From NCBI RefSeq assembly GCF_002208095.1, contig NZ_CP017990.1, positions 2,666,001-2,730,000 of the forward strand: 64,000 bases of DNA, in the 5' to 3' direction. Numbering within the stretch: the stretch's first letter is position 1; every line of letters begins with the position of its first letter. The notes under the pieces were generated by a model that searched no databases, was not told the origin of the DNA, and saw only the letters and a list, made by a program, of their open reading frames with translations. Below, in pieces: positions 48,990 to 59,660 of this stretch. The stretch comes from Enterobacter cloacae complex sp. ECNIH7. GTDB taxonomy: Bacteria; Pseudomonadota; Gammaproteobacteria; Enterobacterales; Enterobacteriaceae. The translations under genes were made by a program, and so were the position numbers.

Positions 48990-50981
48990 CGTTGATTTCG
49001 CGCTTGATATCGTTTTAGCCATCGCTCGAATGCGGCAGCGGGCATCGGCTTAGCAAACAGAAAACCCTGCCGTTCGTTGACGCCGTTCTTGGTCAGAAAG
49101 GCGTCTTCTTTTGCATTTTCCACACCCTCGGCAATCACCTGCAGATTTAACGCCTGCGCCACCGCGACGATAGCGCGCACCAGCGACTGGGAAATAGACT
49201 GCTTATGAATATCCCTGACGAAAGATTGATCGAGCTTAATGGCGTCGATAGGGAAGCGGGCCAGCTGAGAAAGGGAAGAGTAGCCGGTGCCAAAATCATC
49301 CAGATGAATTTGCGCCCCGAGTCGGCTGAACTGCTGGATCACGGACAGCGCCAGCTCTTCATTTTCGATAAGACAGCTTTCGGTCAACTCAACGTCGACC
49401 GGGCAGTATTCAAAATTCAGATCCTTCAGCGCCTGCTTTAAGTCGCTGAAGATGGTCTGGTCGGCCAGCTGGCGTGCAGAGACGTTCACCGCCACGCGCA
49501 GGTTTATTCCCTTATCGCGCCATTTTGCCACCTGGCGAACCACATCGAGCATCACCCAGCGGCCCAGCGGCACAATCAACCCCGACTCCTCGGCATAAGA
49601 GATAAACTCCAGCGGCGGGATCAGGCCGCGTTCTGGTGATTGCCAGCGGACCAGCGCTTCAAGGCTTCTGACTTCTCCGCGCCAGGTTATTTTCGGCTGA
49701 TAGTGGATCAGAAGCTGATCGTTATCCAGGGCTTTGCGCAGGTTGGTATCCAGCCAGAGATACTCAAACACGCGCTGGTTCATCTCGGGTGAGAAGACGC
49801 AGAACTTGCCCCGGCCGTTCTCTTTGGCAGTGTACATGGCGGTATCGGCGTTGCGAATAACGCTTTCCCGGTCGTTCCCGTGCTGCGGGGCGAGGGCGAT
49901 ACCCAGAGAGCAGCCGGTATAAATCTCAATCAGACCGATTCGGAACGGCTGGCGCAGACGGGTTAAAATGCGCGACGCCATCGCCTCCAGAGAGCCCTGA
50001 GAGGTAGGTATTGGTGGCCATGACGATAAACTCATCGCCGCCAAGACGCGCCAGCACCTGTTCTTCATCCAGACAGCTCAAAATGGCGAGGGCGACAGCC
50101 TGCAACAGCTGGTCGCCAAACATATGCCCGTAAGCGTCGTTGACCTTTTTAAAGTTATCCAGATCGAGATACACCACGCCCACCTGCGTGTCGCCGCGGT
50201 TGTCGATGGCGTCAGAAATGAGATCGTGGATCGCATTGCGGTTTGGCAGGCCTGTGATGGTATCGGTATTGGCCAGCACGCGCAGCCGCTCCTGAGCGCG
50301 GCGCTCCTCGGTAATATCTGTCCCGGAACAGATGAGGAAAATTTCATTTTTACCGCTGCCGCTGTGCACGAATTTGTTTCTGAACAGAAACAGCCGCTGC
50401 CCTTTACGCGTTTTGATCCAGCGTTCGACTTCGTAGGAGCTGCCGTTGCGAAAAAAACCGGTAATATTGCGCTTTGAGGCTGCCGCTTCGCTGCGGCTCA
50501 TAAACAGCTTAAATACGTTCTGACCAATGACTTCTTGCTCTTTCAGGCCGGTGTACTCTTCGCTAAGCCGGTTAAAACGCTGAATATTGCCGTGCTGATC
50601 GAGGATAACAATGACGGAGTTGGCCTCGGAGACAACCTGTTCCGCAAAAGAGAGCCCCTGAGCCAGATCGCGCGCTACGGAGGGCGTATCATTCCAGGCG
50701 GAAGCGGTGCCTGCCCACTCGTTGCGGGTAATTTTACGGCCGACAAGATGAACCGGGACATCTTCCCCGTACAGGGAGAGCGACATGGAAATGCTGGAGG
50801 TAATAACGGTTAAATGACGGATGAGATCGGCCTGTTCATCGTCCAGCGCCACGACCTGAGTGACATCGGCATTTTCGCTGGTGGAAAGGTGCAGAGCGTT
50901 GCTGTCAGCTGACAGGCGCCACCACGGGCTGTGAGTCCCCATGTAGCGAAACAGCAAATTCTGCTCCAGATCGTCCATCAT
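48986..50981 (-). pseudogene. rpfR: rpfR (PAS-GGDEF-EAL, pdeR/gmr orthologue), frameshifted
   Basis: The full gene encodes about 663 residues: an N-terminal RpfF-interaction-type region, a PAS sensor (about 110-235), GGDEF and EAL (EALVRWQS, DDFGTGYSS). Reading breaks just after the GGDEF motif ([16 protein letters not shown]): the N-terminal frame runs to a stop at 49926, and the C-terminal frame is open from 50068 to 48986. On the minus strand there is ACCTACCT where ACCT alone would restore the E. coli-like [13 protein letters not shown]; this is a 4-bp tandem duplication at 50002-50009. ATG 50981 has GGAGAAAAC upstream. The encoded receptor normally controls cyclic-di-GMP in response to DSF. 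Confidence 0.9.
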
Positions 50982-51304
50982 GTTTTCTCCTGCAGCTGTT
51001 CATTAGCGCACAAATTATTCATTTGCTGTCGACTTTTCCGTTGAGAAACAGCGGCAAAACCGAAGTGAACCTGTTGTTTTTCCCTGCTTTCTTATAATAA
51101 AACGAGCCAGGTGAAAAAGGATACTGAGCGTATAGAAATTCACGTAACCGAATATAACAACACTCTTTTACTGTAGATAATTATGGCGATTTTGGGCGAA
51201 GGGATACTGAAAATAGTAAGGAAAAATAATGATTTTGTGGCGGGGATAAAAAGAAAAATTGTCGGCCCTTCCGGAAAGGAAATGGCCGACAATTGAACCG
51301 GTTA
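50982..51304. other. rpfR upstream region with rnb terminator
   Basis: ATTGTCGGCC (51258-51267) and GGCCGACAAT (51284-51293) form a stem; on the minus strand TTTTTCTTTTT follows, a good terminator for rnb. The rest is AT-rich and must hold the rpfR promoter. No gene seen. Confidence 0.7.
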
Positions 51305-53239
51305 TCAGGCGACAGGGCGCGCGATAATACTGCGGGTTTCCATGCGAACTTCGGCGATAGTAACGTCAATCACGTCGGTGACTTTGTAAACTGTTTCACC
51401 TTTAATTTGCACGGTGCCGTTTTCCTGGCTACAGACCATTTCGTCACGAACCGCATGCAGGAACGGCGCAGGAATAAACGCGACAGCACCGTTATCGACC
51501 AGGCGAACGCGCATACCTCCGCGGCTGATATCAATGATCTCTGCGGCGAAACGGGTATCCGTACCGGCTTTATCCTGCAGGAAGCGTGCGTACAGCCAGT
51601 CTCCAACGTCACGTTCCGCCATGCGGTTCAGGCGGCGACGATCGGCCATCTGCAGCGTGGTGTCCTCCTGAGGACGGGCAATGGTTTCACCTTTGATAAT
51701 CGCTTTCAGCAGACGGTGGTTGACCATATCGCCATACTTACGGATCGGCGATGTCCAGGTGGCGTAAGCTTCGAGGCCAAGACCAAAGTGCGGGCCAGGC
51801 TCGGTGCTGATTTCCGCGAAGGACTGGAAGCGACGAATGCGGCTGTCCAGGAAACCCGACGGCTGAGCGTCCAGTTCGCGGCGAAGCTTGCAGAAGCCCG
51901 GCAGCGTCAGCACTTCTTCCGGATCAACGTGCACATCGTGAGTCTTCAGCAGGGCCGCCAGCGCTTCGGTATTCGCCGGATCAAAACCGGTGTGGACGTT
52001 GTAAATGCCAAAGCCCAGCTTGTCGCGCAGCACGCGTGCGGCGCAGATGTTGGCGGAAATCATCGCCTCTTCAACGATGCGGTTCGCAATGCGTCGCGGT
52101 TCGGCCACGATGTCCAGCACTTCGCCTTTCTCGCCCAGAACAAAGCGATAGTCCGGGCGGTCTTTGAACACCAGCGCATGGGTTTTACGCCACTCGCCGC
52201 GGTTGAGGCAGATGCGATGCAGCAGACGGATTTGCGCGGCAATGGCGTCTGATTCAGGTTTCCAGCTACCGGTATTTTCAAGCCAGTCGGAGACGTTATC
52301 GTAGGCCAGCTTGGCTTTCGATTCGATGGTGGCGGCAAAGAACTCGATATCGTCTTCAATCGCGCCATCTGCGGCGATAGTCATGCGGCAGGCAAGGACC
52401 GGGCGCACTTCATTTGGACGCAGCGAGCAGAGATCGTCTGACAATTCGCGCGGCAGCATCGGAATGTTGAAGCCCGGCAGATAGTTGGTGAATGCACGGA
52501 TTTTCGCGGCGTCATCCAGCTTGCTGCCTTCGGCAATCCAGGCGGTTGGATCGGCAATGGCGACGGTCAAATGGAGTTTGCCATCGGCGCCTTCTTCAGC
52601 GTACAGCGCGTCATCCATATCTTCCGTGCTGGCGCTGTCGATGGTGACAAACTCCAGTGCGGTGAGATCGCGGCGCGTCAGACCTTCGTCCTGCATCTCG
52701 GTCGCTACGCCGTTCGGCGCTTCTTTTTCAAGATTATGGCGTGCCAGCGTGACCCACCATGGCACGAAATGGTCGGCGCCAAAGGTGATGAACTGGGTCA
52801 GTTCAGCATAAAAACCGCGATCGCCTTTCAGGGGATGACGGCGCATTTCTGCTACGGCCCAGTCACCTTCTTTAAAATCATGCTCAACGCCACGGGCGGC
52901 GCGGCAGGGAATGGCATCTTTCAGCAGGGGATGATCCGGCACGATAGCAAGACGATCGTCTTTTCTCTGCACCTTACCCACAAAACGGGTCAGGAACGGT
53001 TCGATCAGTTCTTCCGGCTCGGCAGACTCGCGGTCCTTCTCGGTATGAATGACGGCCATGACGCGATCGCCATGCATCACTTTCTTCATCTGCGGAGGCG
53101 GAATGAAGTAGCTTTTCTGCGCGTCAACCTCAAGGAAGCCAAAGCCCTTTTCCGTGGCTTTTACGACCCCTTCTGCACGCGGCGTCTGGGAATGCAGTTG
53201 CTGTTTAAGCTGCGCTAGCAGCGGGTTGTCCTGAAACAT
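51305..53239 (-). CDS. rnb: Exoribonuclease II
   Basis: A 644-residue RNB-family 3'-5' exoribonuclease: cold-shock domains, the catalytic RNB core ([19 protein letters not shown] with four metal-binding Asp) and a C-terminal S1 domain. Length equals E. coli RNase II. ATG 53239. Confidence 0.98.
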   Translation of the reverse strand: MFQDNPLLAQLKQQLHSQTPRAEGVVKATEKGFGFLEVDAQKSYFIPPPQMKKVMHGDRVMAVIHTEKDRESAEPEELIEPFLTRFVGKVQRKDDRLAIVPDHPLLKDAIPCRAARGVEHDFKEGDWAVAEMRRHPLKGDRGFYAELTQFITFGADHFVPWWVTLARHNLEKEAPNGVATEMQDEGLTRRDLTALEFVTIDSASTEDMDDALYAEEGADGKLHLTVAIADPTAWIAEGSKLDDAAKIRAFTNYLPGFNIPMLPRELSDDLCSLRPNEVRPVLACRMTIAADGAIEDDIEFFAATIESKAKLAYDNVSDWLENTGSWKPESDAIAAQIRLLHRICLNRGEWRKTHALVFKDRPDYRFVLGEKGEVLDIVAEPRRIANRIVEEAMISANICAARVLRDKLGFGIYNVHTGFDPANTEALAALLKTHDVHVDPEEVLTLPGFCKLRRELDAQPSGFLDSRIRRFQSFAEISTEPGPHFGLGLEAYATWTSPIRKYGDMVNHRLLKAIIKGETIARPQEDTTLQMADRRRLNRMAERDVGDWLYARFLQDKAGTDTRFAAEIIDISRGGMRVRLVDNGAVAFIPAPFLHAVRDEMVCSQENGTVQIKGETVYKVTDVIDVTIAEVRMETRSIIARPVA

Positions 53240-53327
53240 AATGTTCTATTTTCGTAGCCATTGAGCGGCTGACAGTTTTACGCGATTCTCACTGTCTCAG
53301 CAAGCGCTCTTTGGGTAATTAGTATGG

Positions 53328-54314
53328 TTATTCCTCTTTACCAAACGCGACTTTCAAACGAGTGAGCCAGCCATCAAACGCGCTCCGGGTAAGCAGCATG
53401 ATGGCATGTTCACCGGGGAGTCCTTGATCCGTGAGAGGGGTAAACTGCGCGGCGCTGAAGCGGTCCGGAGAGCGCGTCAGCAGTTCGACCGCCGCCGAAA
53501 GTGCGGGGGACGTCAGCGGGATCGCTTCGCGGGTGTTTAACAGGATTTCTCCGGTCAGGTCGAGCAGCGACGGCTCGTGGCAAAGGACCGGCGTCAGTGC
53601 CTCCAGCGCGGGTTCTGCCTGCCAGCGGGACAGCGACTCAAGCTGATGCGCACTCGCATAGCGCAGCTCGACGACGGGCAACAGCGGCACCCAGGCGGCG
53701 TGGCTCGCGGGCAGCGTGTGCGGCTGAATATGATGGCCTGGCAACCAGCGAACGGGGTGTCCTAACAGCGCCTGAAAAACCGCGACCACGCGCGCCTGAA
53801 AACCAATAAACCCGATAATCTGGTTAATCACCACAATGTCATATATTGACAGGCCAACCTCATCAAGCTGGTTCTGCGCTTTATCATCAATGACATCAGG
53901 GGAGCTGGCGAGCTGGCGGGCATACTGCGTAATTTGCGCCAGACGTCGGTTGCTTTCACGCGAGGAGTCCGGGCCGGGAAGCGGGGCGAGGAGGGCGGCG
54001 TAATGGTTACAAAGCCGCTGAACGCCACAGGCCTGGGCGACCGTTAGCGCGGTGCTGAGCCGATCGTAGGCGCTGAGCGTATGCAGGCGGTTCACGGGAA
54101 TCGAGAGCGGAAACAGCTGGTGGCACAAGGCTCTGGCAGGGGTAAGCCAGCCAGAACAGGCGGCGACAATCTCATCAGGCAGGGCTAAATCGAGCAAAAA
54201 ACGATCGTCGACGTTAGCGGCTTCGGGCACCAGAGGCAGAACATCTGTCTGCGCGTGGTTCGACTGGGTCTCGTGATACCAGTGGCCTTTGCCGGAAAAA
54301 CGGCGTTGTTCCAT
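53328..54314 (-). CDS. yciW: YciW, CMD-domain protein
   Basis: A 328-residue protein with a carboxymuconolactone decarboxylase-like fold. It resembles E. coli YciW, a CysB-linked putative oxidoreductase with a role in cysteine or methionine metabolism. The classic catalytic Cys pair of peroxidases is not obvious to me. AAGGAACGCAC precedes the ATG. Confidence 0.85.
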   Translation of the reverse strand: MEQRRFSGKGHWYHETQSNHAQTDVLPLVPEAANVDDRFLLDLALPDEIVAACSGWLTPARALCHQLFPLSIPVNRLHTLSAYDRLSTALTVAQACGVQRLCNHYAALLAPLPGPDSSRESNRRLAQITQYARQLASSPDVIDDKAQNQLDEVGLSIYDIVVINQIIGFIGFQARVVAVFQALLGHPVRWLPGHHIQPHTLPASHAAWVPLLPVVELRYASAHQLESLSRWQAEPALEALTPVLCHEPSLLDLTGEILLNTREAIPLTSPALSAAVELLTRSPDRFSAAQFTPLTDQGLPGEHAIMLLTRSAFDGWLTRLKVAFGKEE

Positions 54315-54434
54315 GTGCGTTCCTTGATCTCAAAATGGCGATCAATATCCTGGCGTAAGGCAGATAAAGGGAAAAATATTGTTAGGTGATAACAAATAGC
54401 AGAACGGAATAACGAAGGGGCGGTGCGGGGGGAA

Positions 54435-54461
54435 ACTCTCTTCCCGTGCGGGAAGAGAGTC
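54435..54461 (-). terminator. Hairpin after fabI
   Basis: ACTCTCTTCCC and GGGAAGAGAGT form a perfect 11-bp stem around GTGC after the fabI stop; on the minus strand only TTTCC follows. Confidence 0.6.
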
Positions 54462-54466
54462 ACAGC

Positions 54467-55255
54467 TTATTTAATTTCCAGCTCGTTCATTGCAGCGATG
54501 TTGAAGCCGCCGTCAACGTGAACTACTTCGCCGGAGATACCAGCGGAAAGGTCAGAGCACAGGAATGCTGCAGAGTTACCCACATCTTCAATGGTAACGG
54601 TACGACGAATCGGGGTAACCGCTTCGCAGTGTGCCAGCATTTTACGGAAATCTTTAATACCGGAAGCTGCCAGGGTGCGGATAGGACCTGCAGAGATGGC
54701 GTTAACGCGCACGCCTTCAGGACCCATTGCGTTCGCCATGTAGCGTACGTTGGCTTCCAGAGAGGCTTTCGCCAGGCCCATAACGTTGTAGTTAGGGATA
54801 GCACGCTCAGCGCCCAGGTAGGACAGAGTCAGCAGGGCTGCGCCCGGGTTCAGCATCGCGCGGCAGGATTTCGCCATCGCAACGAAGCTGTAGGAGCTGA
54901 TGTCGTGAGCGATTTTGAAGCCATCACGGGTAACCGCGTTCACGTAGTCGCCGTCCAGCTGGTCGCCAGGAGCGAAGCCAATGGAGTGAACGAAACCGTC
55001 GAATTTCGGCCATGCTTTTGCCAGTTCAGCAAACATGCCGTCGATGCTTTCGTCTTGTGCAACGTCACATTCCAGAACGATGCTGGAACCCAGCTGCGCG
55101 GCAAACTCTTCAACACGGCCTTTCAGCTTGTCGTTCTGGTAGGTGAACGCCAGCTCAGCGCCTTCGCGATGCATTGCCTGTGCGATGCCGTATGCGATGG
55201 ACAGTTTGCTGGCAACGCCAGTCACCAGAATGCGCTTACCGGAAAGAAAACCCAT
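54467..55255 (-). CDS. fabI: Enoyl-ACP reductase FabI
   Basis: A 262-residue NADH-dependent enoyl-ACP reductase, last step of fatty-acid elongation and target of triclosan. The catalytic Tyr and Lys are in [11 protein letters not shown] and the cofactor loop starts [19 protein letters not shown]. The residue tied to triclosan sensitivity (Gly93 in HSIGFAPG) is wild-type. Start at 55255 follows AAGGATTAAAGCT. Confidence 0.98.
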   Translation of the reverse strand: MGFLSGKRILVTGVASKLSIAYGIAQAMHREGAELAFTYQNDKLKGRVEEFAAQLGSSIVLECDVAQDESIDGMFAELAKAWPKFDGFVHSIGFAPGDQLDGDYVNAVTRDGFKIAHDISSYSFVAMAKSCRAMLNPGAALLTLSYLGAERAIPNYNVMGLAKASLEANVRYMANAMGPEGVRVNAISAGPIRTLAASGIKDFRKMLAHCEAVTPIRRTVTIEDVGNSAAFLCSDLSAGISGEVVHVDGGFNIAAMNELEIK

Positions 55256-55525
55256 AGCTTTAATCCTTATATTCATTGCTAATTTTGCCTTGTAATTCAT
55301 AGCGTTACAGGCAGTATTTCAAAATCATTCGAAATTAGCTCGAAATTATAGCCCACTCACAGCCCCTTGTGTCACGATATTTCTCGCTGTTCTCCGAAGA
55401 CGCCTGCTCCGAAGAATGCGCCGCGGACTCGCGGGGGCTCAAAATTTCAGCATTCGTCCAGTATATCACCCGGCAACAGCTTCGCCTCATCCAACCAGCG
55501 AGGAAGCGCGATCCCGCGAGGGTAT
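55256..55525. other. fabI upstream / RND operon end
   Basis: About 270 bases holding the fabI promoter and the 3' flank of the RND gene. No clear terminator or gene seen. Confidence 0.4.
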
Positions 55526-58500
55526 TCACGCTTTCCTGAGGTTGTCGATGAAGCGCGCGATGACGATAAAGAAAACCGGTACGAAGAAAATGGCGAGAAG
55601 CGTACCGCTAATCATCCCGCCAAATACGCCGGTACCGATGGCATGCTGCGTACTATCGCTCGCCCCATGGGCCAGCATCAACGGAACAACCCCTAAGGTG
55701 AAGGCTAACGACGTCATCAGAATAGGGCGCAGGCGCTGGCCGGCGGCATGAATGGTTGCCGCCAGCAGGGGCTGCCCCTGGCGATGGAGCTGCCTCGCAA
55801 ATTCAACAATCAGAATGGCGTTTTTGGCCGACAGGCCGATAAGCGTAATCAGGCCGACCTTGAAGAAAACGTCATTCGTCATGTCGGCAACGGACACCGC
55901 TATCACCGCGCCGATAAGGCCCAGCGGAACGACCAGCATGACCGCAAATGGAATAGACCAGCTCTCATACAGGGCGGCCAGCACCATAAACACGACCAGT
56001 ATCGACAGGACGATAAGGCCCGGAAGCTGAGATTCCGATTTTCTCTCCTGCAATGAACTCCCTGCCCACTCGCCCGCCATGCCCTGAGGTAAATCTCTGG
56101 ACAAACTCTCCATAACCTTCATTGCGGTGCCGCTGGACGCTCCCGGCGCCGCATTTCCGGTAATGCGAATAGCCGAATATCCCTGATAACGCGTCAACTG
56201 CTGCGGCGCAACGTGCCAGGAAAGCGTGGCAAACGTCGATACCGGCACCATCTGCCCCATCCGGTTTTTCACTGATAATGTCAGTATCTGCTCAGGCTGC
56301 ATTCGGTAGGGCGCATCGGCCTGAACAATCACCTGCTGAACGCGGCCGTTGTTCGTATAGTCATTAACGTAATTTGAGCCCAGGGTGACGGAGAGCGTCT
56401 GGTTGATTTCATCAAACGAGACGCCCATTGCTTCCGCCTTTTCTCTGTCCACCTGGAGCGCAAGGTTTGTTCCTTCCGGCAGACCGTCTATATACACGTC
56501 ACTCAGTTCAGGGCGCTGGTTGGCCTGCAGGACCAGCGCGTCGGCAGCGCGCTTTAACGCCTCGTAGCCCAGTCCCGCTCTGTCCTGCACGTACCAGGTG
56601 AAGCCCGACGAGGTGCCCATATCCGAAATGGCCGGCGGGAGCAGGCTCATCGTGACGGCATCAGAGACGTTCGCCATGCTGGCCTGTATAAGGTCGGCTT
56701 CCCCCTGGGCCGTCGAGCCCTGCCGATCTTTCCAGTCCTTCAGCGTGGTGAAGGCCATAGCCGAGTTTGGCCCTGAACCTGAAAATCCAAAGCCCAGGAT
56801 CATAATGTTGCTTTCAATATTCGGCCGGGCCGCAATTTCCTCTTCAAATTTTTTAACCACGTTGAGGGTGCGCTGCATCGTGGCATCAGAAGGCAGCTGG
56901 ATTGAGGACATAAAGTAGCCCTGATCTTCATCCGGCAGAAAAGACGACGGTAGCGAAGACAATCCCAAAAACAGCGCAGCGCAAAGCGCAGCGTACAGGA
57001 GCAGCATACGCCCGGTTCGCTTCAGAACGGCACCCAGCCCGGCTTCGTAGCAGACGGTGAGCGAACGGAAGCGCGCGTTAAACCCGACCGCGAACCTTCC
57101 ACCTCCGCTCTTTCCTGCCTTATGCGGCTTGAGTAACGTTGCGCACAGGGCAGGCGTCAGCGTCAGGGCAAGAAACGCGGACAGCAGTATGGAGACCGCC
57201 ATGGAAATACAAAATTGTCGGTAGATAATCCCGACGGATCCTTCAGCAAACCCCATGGGGATAAAGACGGCGGTCAGCACCAGCGTGATGCCAATAATCG
57301 CCGGGGTGATTTCCTGCATGGCTTGCCGCGTGGCGTCACGCGGGGACAGGCTTTTTTCCTCCATCAGCCGTTCGACGTTTTCTACGACCACAATGGCATC
57401 ATCAACGATAATCCCTATCGCCAGCACCATGCCGAACATCGTCAGAATATTGATGGAGTAGCCGCTCAACAGCATCACGGTGAAGGTGCCAAGAAGGGCG
57501 ACGGGAGCAACAATCGCCGGGATAAGCGTACAGCGTATCTTGTGCAGAAACAGCAGCATAACCAGGAAGACCAGGACCATCGCTTCCACAAATGCCTGAA
57601 CAACCTTCATGATAGAAAGTTTCACAAACGGCGCGGTATCGAAGGGGATCGTAAACGCCATTCCTTCGGGTAACACCCGGGAAAGTTCGTCGATGCGCGC
57701 CCGTACGCCGGAAGCCGTACTCATTGCGTTGGCGCCAGGCGAGAGCTGGATTGCCGCCGCCGTTGCGGGCACGCCATTTTCGCGGATACCAAAAGCGTAG
57801 CTTTGCAGACCAGATTCAATCCGCGCAATGTCGGACAGTTTCAGGCGGGCGCCGGATGCGTCAGATTTCAGGGTGATATTCCTGAACGCCTCTACCGAGG
57901 AGAGCTGTCCCTTCACGGTGATGGGATACGTCACCCCTTGTCCTGCAGCGGCGGGCTCATCTCCCGTTTTGCCGGGCGAAACCAGGGCATTTTGCTGGCC
58001 AACGGCGGTAAGAACATCGCTTACCGAAAGCCCGTAGCCGTGGAGCTTCATGGGTTCCAACCAGATGCGCAGCGCTTTTTCGCCGCCAAACAGCTGAACT
58101 TTCCCTACGCCGGGCACGCGACGAAGCTCGTCACTGACGTTTCTGGCAAAATAGTCGCTTAAATCGGCTTCCTCAAATTGACCCGTCGCGGACTTAAGCC
58201 CCACCATCATTAAAAAGCCAGAGTTAGCGGCCTCGACGTTAATCCCGTTTTGCCTTACCGCCTGAGGTAGACGAGGCTCGACGATCTTAATCTGATTTTG
58301 CAGATCCATCTGCGCCAGCTTGATGTCCGTGCCCGGTTTAAACGTGACGGTAATCGATGCCGAACCGGTTGTGTCACTGGATGATTCAAAGTAGAGCAAA
58401 TTATCTACGCCAGAGATTTCGCGCTCGATTAACGATACCACCGACGTGTTCATGATATCGGGACTGGCCCCCGGATAACTGACGGAAATAATGATTCCAG

Positions 58501-58621
58501 GCGGTGCTACCGCCGGATACTGCGCAACCGGTAAACGGGGAATAGACAGGAGTCCTGCCAGAACGATAAAAAGCGCTACTACCCAGGCGAAAACGGGGCG
58601 TTCAATAAAAAAATGCGGCAT
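55526..58621 (-). CDS. RND efflux pump, HAE1 family, AdeB-like
   Basis: A 1031-residue RND permease, close in sequence along its length to AdeB of Acinetobacter baumannii (MPHFFIERPVFAWVVALFIV; GMVLAIGIIVDDAIVVVENV; GLSAKNAILIVEFA). The proton-relay Asp407 and Asp408 are present at exactly AcrB positions, and the relay Lys is in the SAKNAIL motif, so it should be functional. No adaptor (membrane-fusion protein) or outer-membrane channel gene is near. Its ATG lies 4 bases after the stop of the ABC-membrane gene, indicating one operon. Regulation is probably by the divergent AdeRS-like system. Confidence 0.92.
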   Translation of the reverse strand: MPHFFIERPVFAWVVALFIVLAGLLSIPRLPVAQYPAVAPPGIIISVSYPGASPDIMNTSVVSLIEREISGVDNLLYFESSSDTTGSASITVTFKPGTDIKLAQMDLQNQIKIVEPRLPQAVRQNGINVEAANSGFLMMVGLKSATGQFEEADLSDYFARNVSDELRRVPGVGKVQLFGGEKALRIWLEPMKLHGYGLSVSDVLTAVGQQNALVSPGKTGDEPAAAGQGVTYPITVKGQLSSVEAFRNITLKSDASGARLKLSDIARIESGLQSYAFGIRENGVPATAAAIQLSPGANAMSTASGVRARIDELSRVLPEGMAFTIPFDTAPFVKLSIMKVVQAFVEAMVLVFLVMLLFLHKIRCTLIPAIVAPVALLGTFTVMLLSGYSINILTMFGMVLAIGIIVDDAIVVVENVERLMEEKSLSPRDATRQAMQEITPAIIGITLVLTAVFIPMGFAEGSVGIIYRQFCISMAVSILLSAFLALTLTPALCATLLKPHKAGKSGGGRFAVGFNARFRSLTVCYEAGLGAVLKRTGRMLLLYAALCAALFLGLSSLPSSFLPDEDQGYFMSSIQLPSDATMQRTLNVVKKFEEEIAARPNIESNIMILGFGFSGSGPNSAMAFTTLKDWKDRQGSTAQGEADLIQASMANVSDAVTMSLLPPAISDMGTSSGFTWYVQDRAGLGYEALKRAADALVLQANQRPELSDVYIDGLPEGTNLALQVDREKAEAMGVSFDEINQTLSVTLGSNYVNDYTNNGRVQQVIVQADAPYRMQPEQILTLSVKNRMGQMVPVSTFATLSWHVAPQQLTRYQGYSAIRITGNAAPGASSGTAMKVMESLSRDLPQGMAGEWAGSSLQERKSESQLPGLIVLSILVVFMVLAALYESWSIPFAVMLVVPLGLIGAVIAVSVADMTNDVFFKVGLITLIGLSAKNAILIVEFARQLHRQGQPLLAATIHAAGQRLRPILMTSLAFTLGVVPLMLAHGASDSTQHAIGTGVFGGMISGTLLAIFFVPVFFIVIARFIDNLRKA

Positions 58622-58625
58622 TAAA

Positions 58626-59537
58626 TTAACGTCCGGTTACGTGAATTTCATCATCAGTGGATACGCGCTTGCCGATATCCCTGAGCTGCGAAAATTTCTC
58701 AAGAAGCTGCGGCGCGTCATCGAGGCTCGTTGCGAACATCCACATATAGGTCATCACCGAGTAAATATGTCCGGCGGTGATGCCGGTTGAGCGCGTCATC
58801 CAGACGATGGTCAGCGTAAAAAGCGCGGCAACAAGCACGCCAACCCACAAATAGCCCCACGCCTCGCGGTCAGATAATGCGATACGTAAACGCGCCAGCG
58901 TGGAGTAATGTCGGTGAAGCGTGGCCGTGCCCGCCTTATGGACATAATCCACTTCTTTTTCCAGCCGATTATTCAGGCGCATGAACAGCCATTCATTTTT
59001 ACGGGCATATCCTGAGACAAATCCGAGCAGGATAAATACAATCGCAAAGCAAATGACGCCGGCCCAAAATTCAATAAACAGCAACATGATTGCGGCACCA
59101 AAAAGTGAGCTCAGCGAGGTAATAAGCAGGGGAAGGTGCATTTCAAAGAAATCCACATATTCGCGCGAGAGCGTTACCCTGGCGGCGATCGCCGAATGGT
59201 TAAGCTGGTATTTGCGCTGTGCCAGGACGACGGAAACCGCGAGTCCGGCATAAATGCGTGTAAACGTGCGCGTGTCTACGCTTCGTCTGGCCGCACCGAT
59301 GAACCACATGAAAAGCACCATCAGGCCATACAGCGCGGCGTTAAGCGTTTCACCGGCGAGGATGGCATTTATCGCGATGCCAGCCAGAACGGGATAAAGT
59401 AAAAACGTCACGTTTTCGGCCACCACCAGGAAAAAAGTGACAGCCAGTTTTTTCCGGTGCCGTATCGCGAGTTTTTTTAGCGAGTGCATCACTCCGGCAG
59501 GTTCAGAAGAACGAAAATTATTATTACGGTTCATCAT
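58626..59537 (-). CDS. ABC-transporter six-helix membrane domain protein without ATPase
   Basis: A 303-residue protein with about six hydrophobic helices resembling the exporter-type ABC membrane domain (ABC_membrane_3 type), and no Walker motifs or nucleotide-binding domain. No separate ATPase is adjacent. It occupies the place where an RND adaptor such as AdeA is expected. Start may be ATG 59537 or 59534. What it transports, if anything, is unknown. Confidence 0.8.
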   Translation of the reverse strand: MMNRNNNFRSSEPAGVMHSLKKLAIRHRKKLAVTFFLVVAENVTFLLYPVLAGIAINAILAGETLNAALYGLMVLFMWFIGAARRSVDTRTFTRIYAGLAVSVVLAQRKYQLNHSAIAARVTLSREYVDFFEMHLPLLITSLSSLFGAAIMLLFIEFWAGVICFAIVFILLGFVSGYARKNEWLFMRLNNRLEKEVDYVHKAGTATLHRHYSTLARLRIALSDREAWGYLWVGVLVAALFTLTIVWMTRSTGITAGHIYSVMTYMWMFATSLDDAPQLLEKFSQLRDIGKRVSTDDEIHVTGR

Positions 59538-59660
59538 TATGGGTAAGTCATGTCAGACTTTTCAGTGAGTTATTTTTGTGTGAAAGAGTGAAGTAGAGAC
59601 TCTACCGCGCGCCTGTTTAGCGGACATGGGCGGTTTATGGAGGACGTGTGGAGCAGCGGC

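Noticed and set aside
49926..50981. Calling the two halves of rpfR separate genes
   Set aside because: Removing one ACCT restores a single frame with full PAS-GGDEF-EAL order as in E. coli PdeR.
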